Shown one piece after another: positions 1 to 5,136 of a DNA stretch of 5,136 nucleotides. The notes below the pieces were generated by a model that saw only the letters and a list, made by a program, of their open reading frames with translations, was not told where the DNA came from and did no database searches. Position numbers and translations under genes: made by a program. The stretch comes from Clostridia bacterium. GTDB lineage: Bacteria > Bacillota > Clostridia > Christensenellales > Aristaeellaceae. Location of the stretch: NCBI GenBank assembly GCA_017471125.1, contig JAFUWR010000096.1:1-5136 (forward strand), given 5' to 3'. Positions within the stretch are counted from its first letter, which is position 1, and each line of letters starts with the position of its first letter.

Positions 1-1123
1 CGGGCAGCCCGATGAGCGCCACGTCGCCGATGACGGCGGCGGTCAGCGGCATCCTGAACGACGCGGGGCCGTGCTCCAGCCGAAGCACGCGCTCGGCCTC
101 GGCCACCACCGTGGTCAGCTCCATGCCCGTGAACGGGATCTCGCCGTCCCGGCCCGCCCTGTGCAGCGCGTCGTACCTTCGCGCCGTCTCCAACTGCTCG
201 GGCCGCGGCAGGTTGGCCGGGATCTCCACCTCGAGCACCCGGCCCGTCAGCCGTTCGACCTCCAGCCAGCGCACCTTGTCGTAGGTTTGTAATACCGCCC
301 CGGCCACCACGTTGCCCATGTGCCGCGCATGGCCGTAGCCCCGGGCCACGTCGTCGAAGTCGGGGGCCAGGTCGTTCATGTCGCCGCCCGCGGGGTGGAC
401 GTTGACGTGGTTCACGTCGCCCTGGGCCCCGTTGAAGAACAGGCATTTCACGTCGTCCAGCGCCTTCTCTACCCGCCTTCGCAGGAATCCCGGCCAGTCC
501 GCGGAGAGCTTGCAGCCGCCCACCACGTCCGGGTGGTTGCCGAAGTTCACCAGCACGATGTCGGGCGCGTCGGCCCGGGCGAAGCGGAGCACGTTCACCC
601 CCTCGTCGGGGGTCCCGATGGGTCCAAGGATGTCCGGGTTGTCCACGCCGGGGTTGGTGCGGATGCCGCCGTCCTTCATGCGGAACCTCCGGACGAACGC
701 CACCCGGGGCGCGACGCCCTCGCCGCAGCCCAGCCGCGCGGGCCTCAGATCGTCCGCCGCCATGACCGCCAGGTCCGCTAAGCGCCCCTCCAGCCAGTCC
801 GTGTAGGCGCGGGAGGCCGGGTCGTCCTCGCCCCAGGCGGGGGAGGTGTGGGTGTGGGTGGCGGCGAGGAACACGTGGTCCGCGGGGATGCCAGTGGCCC
901 CCGCGATCCGCGCGCGGCAGCGGTCGTACACCGCCGTGGGCGCGAGGCCGCAGTTGTCCACCGATAGGAGCATCAGTCGGTCGCCGTTACATTCCAGCGC
1001 CAGCGCGTTCGCCTCCAGCGCGTCCAGCACGCCGACGGCCGTCCGGGGCACGTAGTACCCGGAGATGCCGATGCCCAGCAGGGGCGTCACGTCGATCCGC
1101 GCGAAACCGGCCCGCAGTCCCAT
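1..1123 (-). CDS. Neutral/alkaline non-lysosomal ceramidase N-terminal-domain hydrolase (3' end cut by window edge)
   Basis: Read on the minus strand from ATG at 1123-1121, the frame is open for 374 codons to the window edge, so the C-terminus is missing. The start is supported by AGGGAGG at 1137-1131 (7-nt spacer) and a promoter just upstream. Family hallmarks are visible: the N-terminal segment ARIDVTPLLG...SGYY (residues 8-24), THTHTSP (89-95), NFGNHPDVVGG (193-203) and NGAQGDVNH (231-239). In characterised ceramidases the THTH and HP histidines belong to the zinc site, so H90/H92 and H197 are likely ligands; the later glutamate/tyrosine ligands would lie beyond the cut. The protein starts directly with the domain and has no signal peptide, unlike secreted ceramidases, so it is probably cytoplasmic. 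Family membership is secure. Ceramide as substrate is doubtful: many bacterial homologues carry this name without tested activity, and a small amide or ester is equally possible. Confidence 0.88.
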   Translation of the reverse strand, partial: MGLRAGFARIDVTPLLGIGISGYYVPRTAVGVLDALEANALALECNGDRLMLLSVDNCGLAPTAVYDRCRARIAGATGIPADHVFLAATHTHTSPAWGEDDPASRAYTDWLEGRLADLAVMAADDLRPARLGCGEGVAPRVAFVRRFRMKDGGIRTNPGVDNPDILGPIGTPDEGVNVLRFARADAPDIVLVNFGNHPDVVGGCKLSADWPGFLRRRVEKALDDVKCLFFNGAQGDVNHVNVHPAGGDMNDLAPDFDDVARGYGHARHMGNVVAGAVLQTYDKVRWLEVERLTGRVLEVEIPANLPRPEQLETARRYDALHRAGRDGEIPFTGMELTTVVAEAERVLRLEHGPASFRMPLTAAVIGDVALIGLP

Positions 1124-1154
1124 CCGCTCGCCTCCCTCTTTTAACACCATACAT

Positions 1155-1183
1155 TTTAGGCTTTTGTTTCGGAATTGTCAACA
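1155..1183 (-). promoter_or_regulatory. Sigma-A type promoter for the ceramidase-like gene
   Basis: On the minus strand a perfect -35 TTGACA (1183-1178) is followed, after exactly 17 bases, by TAAAAT (1160-1155), one mismatch from the -10 consensus. Transcription would begin near 1148, giving a leader of about 25 bases that contains the AGGGAGG ribosome site. The surrounding DNA is strongly AT-rich against a GC-rich background, which makes a chance match less likely. Confidence 0.8.
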
Positions 1184-1231
1184 AGAAAATCCACGTTTCC
1201 AAATATTTTAGACAAACAATAGCATAACAGG

Positions 1232-1249
1232 CTGTAAAAACTGTACAAA
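1232..1249. repeat. Short 9-bp tandem direct repeat between divergent promoters
   Basis: CTGTAAAAA (1232-1240) is followed immediately by CTGTACAAA (1241-1249), differing at one position. It lies in the roughly 120-base stretch between the two divergent promoters, where a regulator controlling one or both units could bind. This is a weak candidate: it could be chance in AT-rich DNA, and no regulator gene is visible in the window. Confidence 0.25.
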
Positions 1250-1306
1250 ATGACGAAGGATGAAAGATTTGATAGGCAACATTTTTTGATTTTTGAACGT
1301 TGCAAA

Positions 1307-1335
1307 TTGACATGCGGCACTTTTTACACTATAAT
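1307..1335 (+). promoter_or_regulatory. Consensus sigma-A promoter for the TPI-like/yjbQ operon
   Basis: TTGACA (1307-1312), a 17-base spacer and TATAAT (1330-1335) form a fully consensus promoter. T-rich runs at about 1281-1294 just upstream of the -35 could act as an UP element. Transcription would start near 1342, giving a leader of about 35 bases with a GGGGAGG ribosome site at 1361-1367. A small palindrome (GACG-AA-CGTC, 1343-1352) sits at the presumed start site; its meaning is unknown. No second promoter was found before yjbQ, so both genes probably depend on this one. Confidence 0.88.
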
Positions 1336-1375
1336 AGTTCCAGACGAACGTCGAAAAGAGGGGGAGGTATCATCC

Positions 1376-2071
1376 ATGACGCGCATCCAAGCGCCCTTTT
1401 TTGAGATCGGGCCCAAGTCCTACCTGTACGGGCAGGACGTGATCGACCTGGCCGTCGCCGCCGACGCGGCCAGCGAAAAGTACGGCGTGGACATCATATT
1501 CACCACGCCCGTGGTGGAGATCGCCCGGGTGAAGGCGGCGACCAAGCATATCCACGTGTTCGCGCCCCACATGGACCCCCTGCGGCCGGGCCGCGGGCTG
1601 GCGGACATACTGCCCGAGTCGCTGGTGGCGGCGGGGGCCGAGGGCGTCATGCTGAACCACTGCGAGAGGCCGCTTTCACTGAGCGTCTTGAAGGCCACCA
1701 TCGAGCGGGCCAGGGAGGTGGGGCTCATGACCATCGTGTGCGCCGATTCCAGCGCCGAGGCCGCCGCCATCGCCCAGCTCAAGCCCGACATCATCGTGGC
1801 CGAGCCGTCGGAGCTGGTGGGCACGGGCGTGTCCTGCGGGCCGGAATATGTGAAGGCCGCGTCCAAGGCCGTGAAGGACGTGGACCCGGACATCCTGGTG
1901 CTCACCGCCGCGGGCATCTCCAACGGGCAGGATGTCTACGATGTCATCCGCGCCGGCGCGGACGCCACGGGCTCCTCCTCCGGCGTGGCCAAGGCCCCCG
2001 ACCGCGCCGCCATGGTGGACGAGATGATCGCCGCCGTGCGGAAAGCCTGGGATGAACGCAACGGAGAGTGA
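1376..2071 (+). CDS. Triosephosphate-isomerase-like TIM-barrel protein, short archaeal type
   Basis: This 231-residue protein resembles the short archaeal triosephosphate isomerases (about 225 residues) more than the usual bacterial enzyme (about 250). Motifs appear in the expected order: K14 (GPKSYLYG, the place of the N-terminal catalytic lysine), H95 in LNHCER (compare HSER), E143 in VAEPSELVGTG (catalytic glutamate and the hinged loop 6), then AAGISNGQDV (178-187) and TGSSSGVAKAPD (198-209), matching the phosphate-gripping ends of strands 7 and 8. The Lys/His/Glu triad is therefore intact, and the protein should isomerise a small ketose/aldose phosphate. Whether the substrate is dihydroxyacetone phosphate or another one, such as a tetrulose phosphate, cannot be told; the operon setting argues against the housekeeping glycolytic copy. 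ATG 1376 is chosen because it follows GGGGAGG (1361-1367, 8-nt spacer) and lies downstream of the promoter. The frame stays open back to 1250, but that ATG precedes the promoter. Confidence 0.85.
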   Translation: MTRIQAPFFEIGPKSYLYGQDVIDLAVAADAASEKYGVDIIFTTPVVEIARVKAATKHIHVFAPHMDPLRPGRGLADILPESLVAAGAEGVMLNHCERPLSLSVLKATIERAREVGLMTIVCADSSAEAAAIAQLKPDIIVAEPSELVGTGVSCGPEYVKAASKAVKDVDPDILVLTAAGISNGQDVYDVIRAGADATGSSSGVAKAPDRAAMVDEMIAAVRKAWDERNGE

Positions 2072-2085
2072 AGAGTGGAGAGTGG
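2065..2085 (+). repeat. 7-bp tandem repeat AGAGTGR, three copies
   Basis: AGAGTGA, AGAGTGG, AGAGTGG (2065-2085) are followed by a decayed fourth unit, AGATGGG (2086-2092). The first copy contains the stop codon of the TPI-like gene (2069-2071). It borders the palindromic element on the left, while the right side carries another 7-bp periodicity (ATTCCCC ATTTCCC ATTTGAA, 2222-2242). These flanks may belong to a composite repeat island. Confidence 0.55.
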
Positions 2086-2096
2086 AGATGGGGACG

Positions 2097-2211
2097 ACCT
2101 CATCCGGCGCTTCGCGCCACCTTCCCCTGAAGGGGAAGGCAAATGCGACGAAGCCAAAAGCCTTCCCCTTCAGGGGAAGGTGGCATTTGCGCAGCAAATG
2201 ACGGATGAGGT
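2097..2211. repeat. 115-bp multi-hairpin palindromic intergenic element (MITE/REP-like)
   Basis: The element is bounded by perfect 10-bp terminal inverted repeats, ACCTCATCCG (2097-2106) and CGGATGAGGT (2202-2211). Inside are perfect 23-bp inverted arms at 2118-2140 and 2160-2182 around a 19-base loop. Each arm is itself a hairpin: CCTTCCCC-TGAA-GGGGAAGG at 2120-2139, mirrored at 2161-2180. Two further hairpins stand next to the ends: GGCGC-TTC-GCGCC (2106-2118) and CATTTGC-GCA-GCAAATG (2184-2200). The loop GCAAATGC (2139-2146) can also pair with GCATTTGC (2183-2190), so competing folds exist. There is no coding capacity and no clear target-site duplication. It sits inside the operon between the TPI-like gene and yjbQ, so the mRNA would carry a strong structure that could set 3' stability of the first message or attenuate the second. 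From memory, similar CCTTCCCC-TGAA-GGGGAAGG repeats are common in Clostridia genomes; this was not checked. Confidence 0.85.
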
Positions 2212-2251
2212 GAGCAATTTCATTCCCCATTTCCCATTTGAACGAACGAAA

Positions 2252-2257
2252 AGGAGG
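2252..2257 (+). promoter_or_regulatory. Ribosome binding site fixing the yjbQ start
   Basis: AGGAGG ends 9 bases before ATG 2267. It decides the start: the same frame is open upstream to 2075, through the whole palindromic element, but nothing there has a ribosome site or a family-like sequence. Confidence 0.85.
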
Positions 2258-2266
2258 ACTATAAAA

Positions 2267-2887
2267 ATGGAGTTTAGGGTAGTACAGAAGGAGCTTGAGC
2301 TCCAGTCCCGGGGCTGGGTGCCCACCTTCCACGACGTGACCAAGGAGGTCAACGAGATCGTGGCGGCGTCGGGGATCAAGAACGGCACCTGCACCGTGGC
2401 GTCCCACCACACCACCTGCTCGGTGATGATCCAGGAGTGCTCCCACGACATCGACAGCTTCGACCTGGAGTACCTCCAGCACGACCTGCTGGACATCATG
2501 CGCAAGATGATCCCGGACTTCGCCGAGGAGCACCAGTACCGCCACCCCGGCCCGATCCATCTGCAATACGGCAGGTTTGTGGATGAGCCCGGCGACTTCA
2601 CCTCCATGAACACCGACGGCCACCTGCGCAGCGTGTTCTTTGGCCGGTCTGAGGCGCTGACCATCAAGGACGGCGTGCTGGACGGGGGCGAGTTCGCCCA
2701 CATCTACTTCGTGGACTGGGACCACGTGCGCGCCCGCCGCCGCCAGCTCAACATCACCGTCATGGGCACCACCGAGGACGTGGGCGACCGCAAGTGGAAC
2801 GACGGCAAGGTCATCGACACCCTCCGCAAGTACACCGACGCGGAGAAGGCCGACGACGTGCATTTCACCTTGCAGCAGAAGCGATAA
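2267..2887 (+). CDS. yjbQ: YjbQ/UPF0047 family protein, long form
   Basis: The 206-residue product matches the YjbQ (UPF0047) fold, known from E. coli as a 138-residue protein with weak secondary thiamine-phosphate synthase activity; its true cellular role is not settled. Recognisable parts are ELQSRGWVPTFHDVT (residues 11-25), SHHTTCSVMIQE (46-57, the conserved H-T-S/T and Glu), LQHDLL (70-75), GHLRSVFFG (118-126, matching SHIKSSMLG) and FVDWDHVRARRRQLNITVMG (148-167, the closing strand after the family's QGIWLGEHR). It is about 65 residues longer than the usual form: part is an insertion at about 85-115, rich in His, Pro and aromatic residues, and part is a charged tail at about 168-206. 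The conserved histidines H48, H72 and H119 are kept. The gene follows the TPI-like gene with a 195-base gap holding the palindromic element, has its own strong ribosome site and no promoter of its own. Family call is firm; function is not. Confidence 0.87.
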   Translation: MEFRVVQKELELQSRGWVPTFHDVTKEVNEIVAASGIKNGTCTVASHHTTCSVMIQECSHDIDSFDLEYLQHDLLDIMRKMIPDFAEEHQYRHPGPIHLQYGRFVDEPGDFTSMNTDGHLRSVFFGRSEALTIKDGVLDGGEFAHIYFVDWDHVRARRRQLNITVMGTTEDVGDRKWNDGKVIDTLRKYTDAEKADDVHFTLQQKR

Positions 2888-2893
2888 AGATAA

Positions 2894-2917
2894 CAGGGGC
2901 GGCGTTTGCCGCCCCTG
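2894..2917. terminator. Hairpin between convergent operons, probable bidirectional terminator
   Basis: CAGGGGCGGC-GTTT-GCCGCCCCTG is a perfect 10-bp GC-rich stem with a 4-base loop in the 43-base gap between the yjbQ stop (2887) and the M24 stop (2931). On the minus strand it is followed by TTATCTTTAT, a broken U-tract, so it may end the PIG-L/M24 message. On the plus strand no U-tract follows directly, so it may act there mainly as a 3' stabiliser or a less efficient terminator. Confidence 0.7.
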
Positions 2918-2930
2918 CCGACGTTGCGGG

Positions 2931-4283
2931 TCAGAAATTTTTCCCCACCAAATGCTGCACGTTGATGGGCAGGTCGTTGAGCACCTCGACCTTATGGCCG
3001 AACTTGCCCAGGGTCTTTTCCACCAGCACGTAGTCCATGTCGGGGATGATGACGTCGTACCAGTCCTTGGAGTAGCCGCGCACGGCCACGTCCAGCATGG
3101 TGACGATCTGGGAGCCGAGGGGCTCCTCGCTCTCCTGGGTGATGGCCCCGTAGAACTCCTGGCACTCGGTATAGCCCGCGTTGTGGGTGCCGGTGTAGGG
3201 CTTCAGCGACACCATATCGATCTTCTTCCCGTAGCGGCGGCTCACCTCGTCGGAGCGCCTGGCGAAGTAGTCCACCAGCGCCAGCTCCTGGTACTTGGCG
3301 GGCAGGTCGTTCTCGGCCACGCGGATGTACTCTTTGAGCCCGACGCGGTAGGCCTCCTCCACGAAGTTGAACCAGTAGCGCTGGCTGTCGGTGAGCTTTT
3401 CGGGCCTGTCCACGCACACCACGGACGCGCGCTCGCAGGCGGTGAGGCCGTCGCGCCGGGGGCCGACGCCGACCATCACGTAGTCGCCCTCTTTGATTTT
3501 TCGGTTGATGGCCCGGCCCACGATGGCGCGGTTGGACTCCCCGGCGCAGACCATGACCTCGAAGCCCATGGTCTCCACGCCCAGCTCCGACGCGATGGCG
3601 TAGCCCCACTGGGCCACCTGCGTCTCGTACAGCCCCGGGCGCAGCACGCCCAGCATGCCCTCGATCATCACGTCCGCGATCCTGGACGCCTCACGGATCA
3701 TCCGCATCTCGTTGTCGGACTTGATGTACTTGACCTTGAACAGGATCTCCCGCGCGTCGATGACGTTCTCCTCGCCGCCGAAGTACTGCCGGAAGGCGTA
3801 CAGGAAGTGGATGGGCACGATCTCGGTGGGCGTCAGCAGGCCGATGTTTTTAGGCTTATGCCCGCAGGCTTCCTCCAGCACGTCCTCCAGGCGCACGGCC
3901 TCCACGGGGTAGTCCTCGTCGGCCAGCTTGAGCATCTCCACCTTGCGCACCTCACAGCCCGACCGCCAGGAGAGCTGCTCGGCGCAGTAGCCGCCCTCCA
4001 GCCCGGCCAGCAGGAAGAAGCCGTTTTTGCCCACCAGCCCGGCCACCGGCTCGATGTGGACGTTGGTGTTGCCGCCGAAGTAGGGCACGTCGCCGCAGTA
4101 GTGCTCGTCCGAGTACACGAAGCCCACGTCGATGCCCTGGGCCTCGAGCGCGTCCCAGGTCCTTTGCCAGCGGGCGATGAATTCCTCCTTGGGTATGCGG
4201 TATTCCTTGTCGAAGGACGGGGCGCGACGGAGCACGTCCGCCACGATGTCGGCCTCCCGCTTCCACGAATCGATGTTGAACAT
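2931..4283 (-). CDS. M24 family (creatinase/aminopeptidase P fold) protein with atypical active site
   Basis: The 450-residue protein has the M24B layout: a creatinase-N-like domain (about 34-180) and a pita-bread domain (about 190-430) entered by IKSDNEMRMIREASRIAD (187-204). Canonical members bind two metals through Asp, Asp, His, Glu, Glu. By-eye alignment puts GVGPRRDG (272-279) where VDxGxxxxG normally gives the first Asp, so it is G272, and ACERAS (282-287) where SDxTRT gives the second, so it is C283. The histidine is kept (THNAG, H367). The two glutamates seem to be D398 (TMLDVAVRG) and D415 (VIIPDMDYVL). The usual Pro-His before the first metal strand is absent: residues 248-264 have no histidine. 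It is therefore unlikely to be a normal Xaa-Pro peptidase, and it also lacks the creatinase catalytic His; a lyase/hydrolase of other mechanism or a binding protein is possible. ATG 4283 follows AGGAGG (4295-4290, 6-nt spacer), 12 bases after the PIG-L stop, so the genes are co-transcribed. Database names such as Xaa-Pro peptidase would overstate what is known. Confidence 0.88.
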   Translation of the reverse strand: MFNIDSWKREADIVADVLRRAPSFDKEYRIPKEEFIARWQRTWDALEAQGIDVGFVYSDEHYCGDVPYFGGNTNVHIEPVAGLVGKNGFFLLAGLEGGYCAEQLSWRSGCEVRKVEMLKLADEDYPVEAVRLEDVLEEACGHKPKNIGLLTPTEIVPIHFLYAFRQYFGGEENVIDAREILFKVKYIKSDNEMRMIREASRIADVMIEGMLGVLRPGLYETQVAQWGYAIASELGVETMGFEVMVCAGESNRAIVGRAINRKIKEGDYVMVGVGPRRDGLTACERASVVCVDRPEKLTDSQRYWFNFVEEAYRVGLKEYIRVAENDLPAKYQELALVDYFARRSDEVSRRYGKKIDMVSLKPYTGTHNAGYTECQEFYGAITQESEEPLGSQIVTMLDVAVRGYSKDWYDVIIPDMDYVLVEKTLGKFGHKVEVLNDLPINVQHLVGKNF

Positions 4284-4295
4284 GCGCAGCCTCCT

Positions 4296-5136
4296 TTACT
4301 GGGTCAGTTTGCCGATGAGACGCTTGTAGGGCCCGAAGTCCAGCTTGGGCCGGGGGTCGAAGCGGCGGTAGACCTCGATGAAGCGCCCGTCCGGGAGCCG
4401 CCGGGCCTTGCGCTGCTCCACCAGGTCGGCGATGATCTCCGTCTGGGACACGTACTGTCGAAGCCCCGCGCCCACGGCGTCCTCCACTTCCTGCGAGGCG
4501 ATGAGCACCGTGTCCGCCCGAAGCCCCGGGTCGCGGCCCGCCACCAGCGCGTCCTCCGGGTCGAGCTCCGCCCACACCGAGTACTGGGCCGTGGAGCGCA
4601 CCGTGTACGGGTCCGCCCAGTCCACCGAGTGCATGTCCCCGGCCTGGGGCGCGTCGAACTGGGCCATCAGGCTGGCGGCCAGGTGGTCGATGTGCTCGTG
4701 GTAGTGGTTCGGGGCCAGTATGCGGGTGATCCGCTTTTGGCGAAGCATCGTCAGCACCTCGCGGAAGTGGCCCTCGCGGCCCGGCGCGATGTTCCGGCCC
4801 ACGTAGCTCAGGGCGCTGAAATCCGGGTAGTTGAGGAACAGTATGTTCTCCTCCGGCACGCCGAAGGCCGCGTAGGCGTTGACGGACTCCCTGTGCCGCA
4901 CGGCCACCACCCCGGCCTTCTCCTCGGGCGTGCTGTAACCGCAGTCGCCGCTGCACACGATGACCAGGTACGCCTCGCCGCCCGCGTCCAGCGCCGCGCG
5001 TATGGCGTAGCCCGCGCCGATCAGCGCGTCGTCGTCGTGGGGACTGTACACGCAGATCCGCTCGTCGCCGGGCACCCAGCCGGGAAACAGCGTGTCGATG
5101 CCGCCGAACGTCTCCGTCCGGACGTCCAGGTATTGA
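4296..5136 (-). CDS. PIG-L/LmbE family N-deacetylase (5' end beyond window)
   Basis: The frame is open to the right edge: 279 residues are visible, with the true start outside. Counting from V1, the GTG codon at 5075, motifs are SPHDDD (11-16; equivalent to PHPDDE, zinc ligands H13 and D16 and general base D15), the strand VIVCSGDCGYST (38-49), RHRES (60-64, the family RxxE) and NHYHEHIDH (123-131, the second metal motif HxxDH). The core is a zinc-dependent hydrolase that removes acyl groups from N-acylated amino sugars or related amides; MshB and BshB are studied relatives, but the substrate here is unknown. No signal peptide is seen in the visible part, so it is probably cytoplasmic. The GTG at 5075 is not a good start: no ribosome site precedes it, and the upstream codons read QYLDVRTETFGGIDTLFPGW in frame, plausible protein. 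The stop codon overlaps the M24 ribosome site, suggesting coupled translation. Confidence 0.88.
   Translation of the reverse strand, partial: QYLDVRTETFGGIDTLFPGWVPGDERICVYSPHDDDALIGAGYAIRAALDAGGEAYLVIVCSGDCGYSTPEEKAGVVAVRHRESVNAYAAFGVPEENILFLNYPDFSALSYVGRNIAPGREGHFREVLTMLRQKRITRILAPNHYHEHIDHLAASLMAQFDAPQAGDMHSVDWADPYTVRSTAQYSVWAELDPEDALVAGRDPGLRADTVLIASQEVEDAVGAGLRQYVSQTEIIADLVEQRKARRLPDGRFIEVYRRFDPRPKLDFGPYKRLIGKLTQ

Larger units (their letters stand above)
1124..1375. other. AT-rich divergent intergenic region
   Basis: This 252-base stretch is strongly AT-rich against GC-rich flanking genes. It holds the two divergent promoters at 1155-1183 (minus) and 1307-1335 (plus), two ribosome sites, and about 120 bases between the -35 boxes with no gene. 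In that middle part I see only the 9-bp direct repeat, an AAATATTT palindrome (1201-1208) and a weak GCAAC/GTTGC inverted repeat (1276-1280 and 1299-1303). No riboswitch or small RNA could be supported. Confidence 0.7.

Noticed and set aside
320..806. Plus-strand open frames of 142-153 codons over the ceramidase-like gene
   Set aside because: They are antisense shadows in GC-rich DNA; the minus strand carries a continuous 374-codon frame with ceramidase-domain motifs and a proper ribosome site.
1221..1248. Second minus-strand promoter (TTGTAC, 16 bp, TATGCT) for the ceramidase-like gene
   Set aside because: Both boxes are poor matches, and a much better promoter lies closer to the gene at 1155-1183.
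1250..1375. N-terminal extension of the TPI-like protein starting at ATG 1250
   Set aside because: It would begin upstream of the consensus promoter at 1307-1335, has no ribosome site, and the extra residues are not TPI-like.
2097..2211. Reading the palindromic element as a CRISPR repeat or a rho-independent terminator
   Set aside because: There is no regularly spaced repeat/spacer pattern and no U-tract after any hairpin; terminal inverted repeats fit a MITE/REP-like element better.
2075..2266. 64-residue N-terminal extension of YjbQ read through the palindromic repeat
   Set aside because: The frame is open by chance; the sequence is repeat-derived and ATG 2267 has AGGAGG at the right distance and starts the family homology.
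1676..2863. 395-codon minus-strand open frame opposite the TPI-like and yjbQ genes
   Set aside because: It has low-complexity His/Val/Gly/Arg composition typical of the antisense of GC-rich genes, spans the palindromic element, and has no family motif; the plus strand holds two recognisable proteins with ribosome sites.
3952..4956. 334-codon minus-strand open frame overlapping the M24 and PIG-L genes
   Set aside because: Its product is Gly/Arg/Ala/Pro-rich and without motifs; it is the +1 shadow of two clear protein families in another frame.
5073..5075. GTG as the start of the PIG-L gene
   Set aside because: There is no Shine-Dalgarno sequence before it, and the frame continues to the window edge with plausible protein sequence, so the real start lies outside.

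Overview
The window looks like the chromosome of a high-G+C member of the Bacillota, most likely a class Clostridia anaerobe. Coding DNA is very GC-rich with G/C at most third positions, while the one divergent intergenic region is sharply AT-rich. The promoters are near-perfect sigma-A/sigma-70 sites (TTGACA, 17 bp, TATAAT or TAAAAT), and every start that can be seen has a strong Shine-Dalgarno sequence (AGGAGG, GGGGAGG, AGGGAGG). The taxon is an inference; there is no rRNA or marker gene.

There are three transcription units and five genes. (1) Bases 1-1123, minus strand: a neutral/alkaline ceramidase N-terminal-domain hydrolase, cut by the left edge, with its own promoter at 1155-1183. This gene is the main content of the left fifth of the window. 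(2) Bases 1307-2917, plus strand: a promoter, a short archaeal-type triosephosphate-isomerase-like TIM barrel (1376-2071), a 115-bp multi-hairpin palindromic repeat (2097-2211), a long-form YjbQ/UPF0047 protein (2267-2887) and a hairpin (2894-2917). (3) Bases 2931-5136, minus strand: a PIG-L/LmbE-type deacetylase whose 5' end lies beyond the right edge, followed after 12 bases by an M24 (creatinase/aminopeptidase P fold) protein. Units 2 and 3 converge on the shared hairpin; units 1 and 2 diverge from the 252-base AT-rich region.

Functionally this is a group of small-molecule hydrolases and isomerases: two amide/acyl hydrolase-like proteins (ceramidase-like and PIG-L), a pita-bread-fold protein related to creatinase, a sugar-phosphate-isomerase-like barrel, and YjbQ, whose true role is unknown. 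Together they would fit breakdown of an N-acylated or amide-containing small molecule that yields a sugar phosphate, but no transporter, regulator or kinase is visible, so the pathway is a guess. The most notable single observation is that the M24 protein seems to have lost the usual metal-binding aspartates and the usual catalytic histidine segment while keeping the fold. I saw no mobile-element genes, CRISPR array, tRNA, rRNA or defence system.
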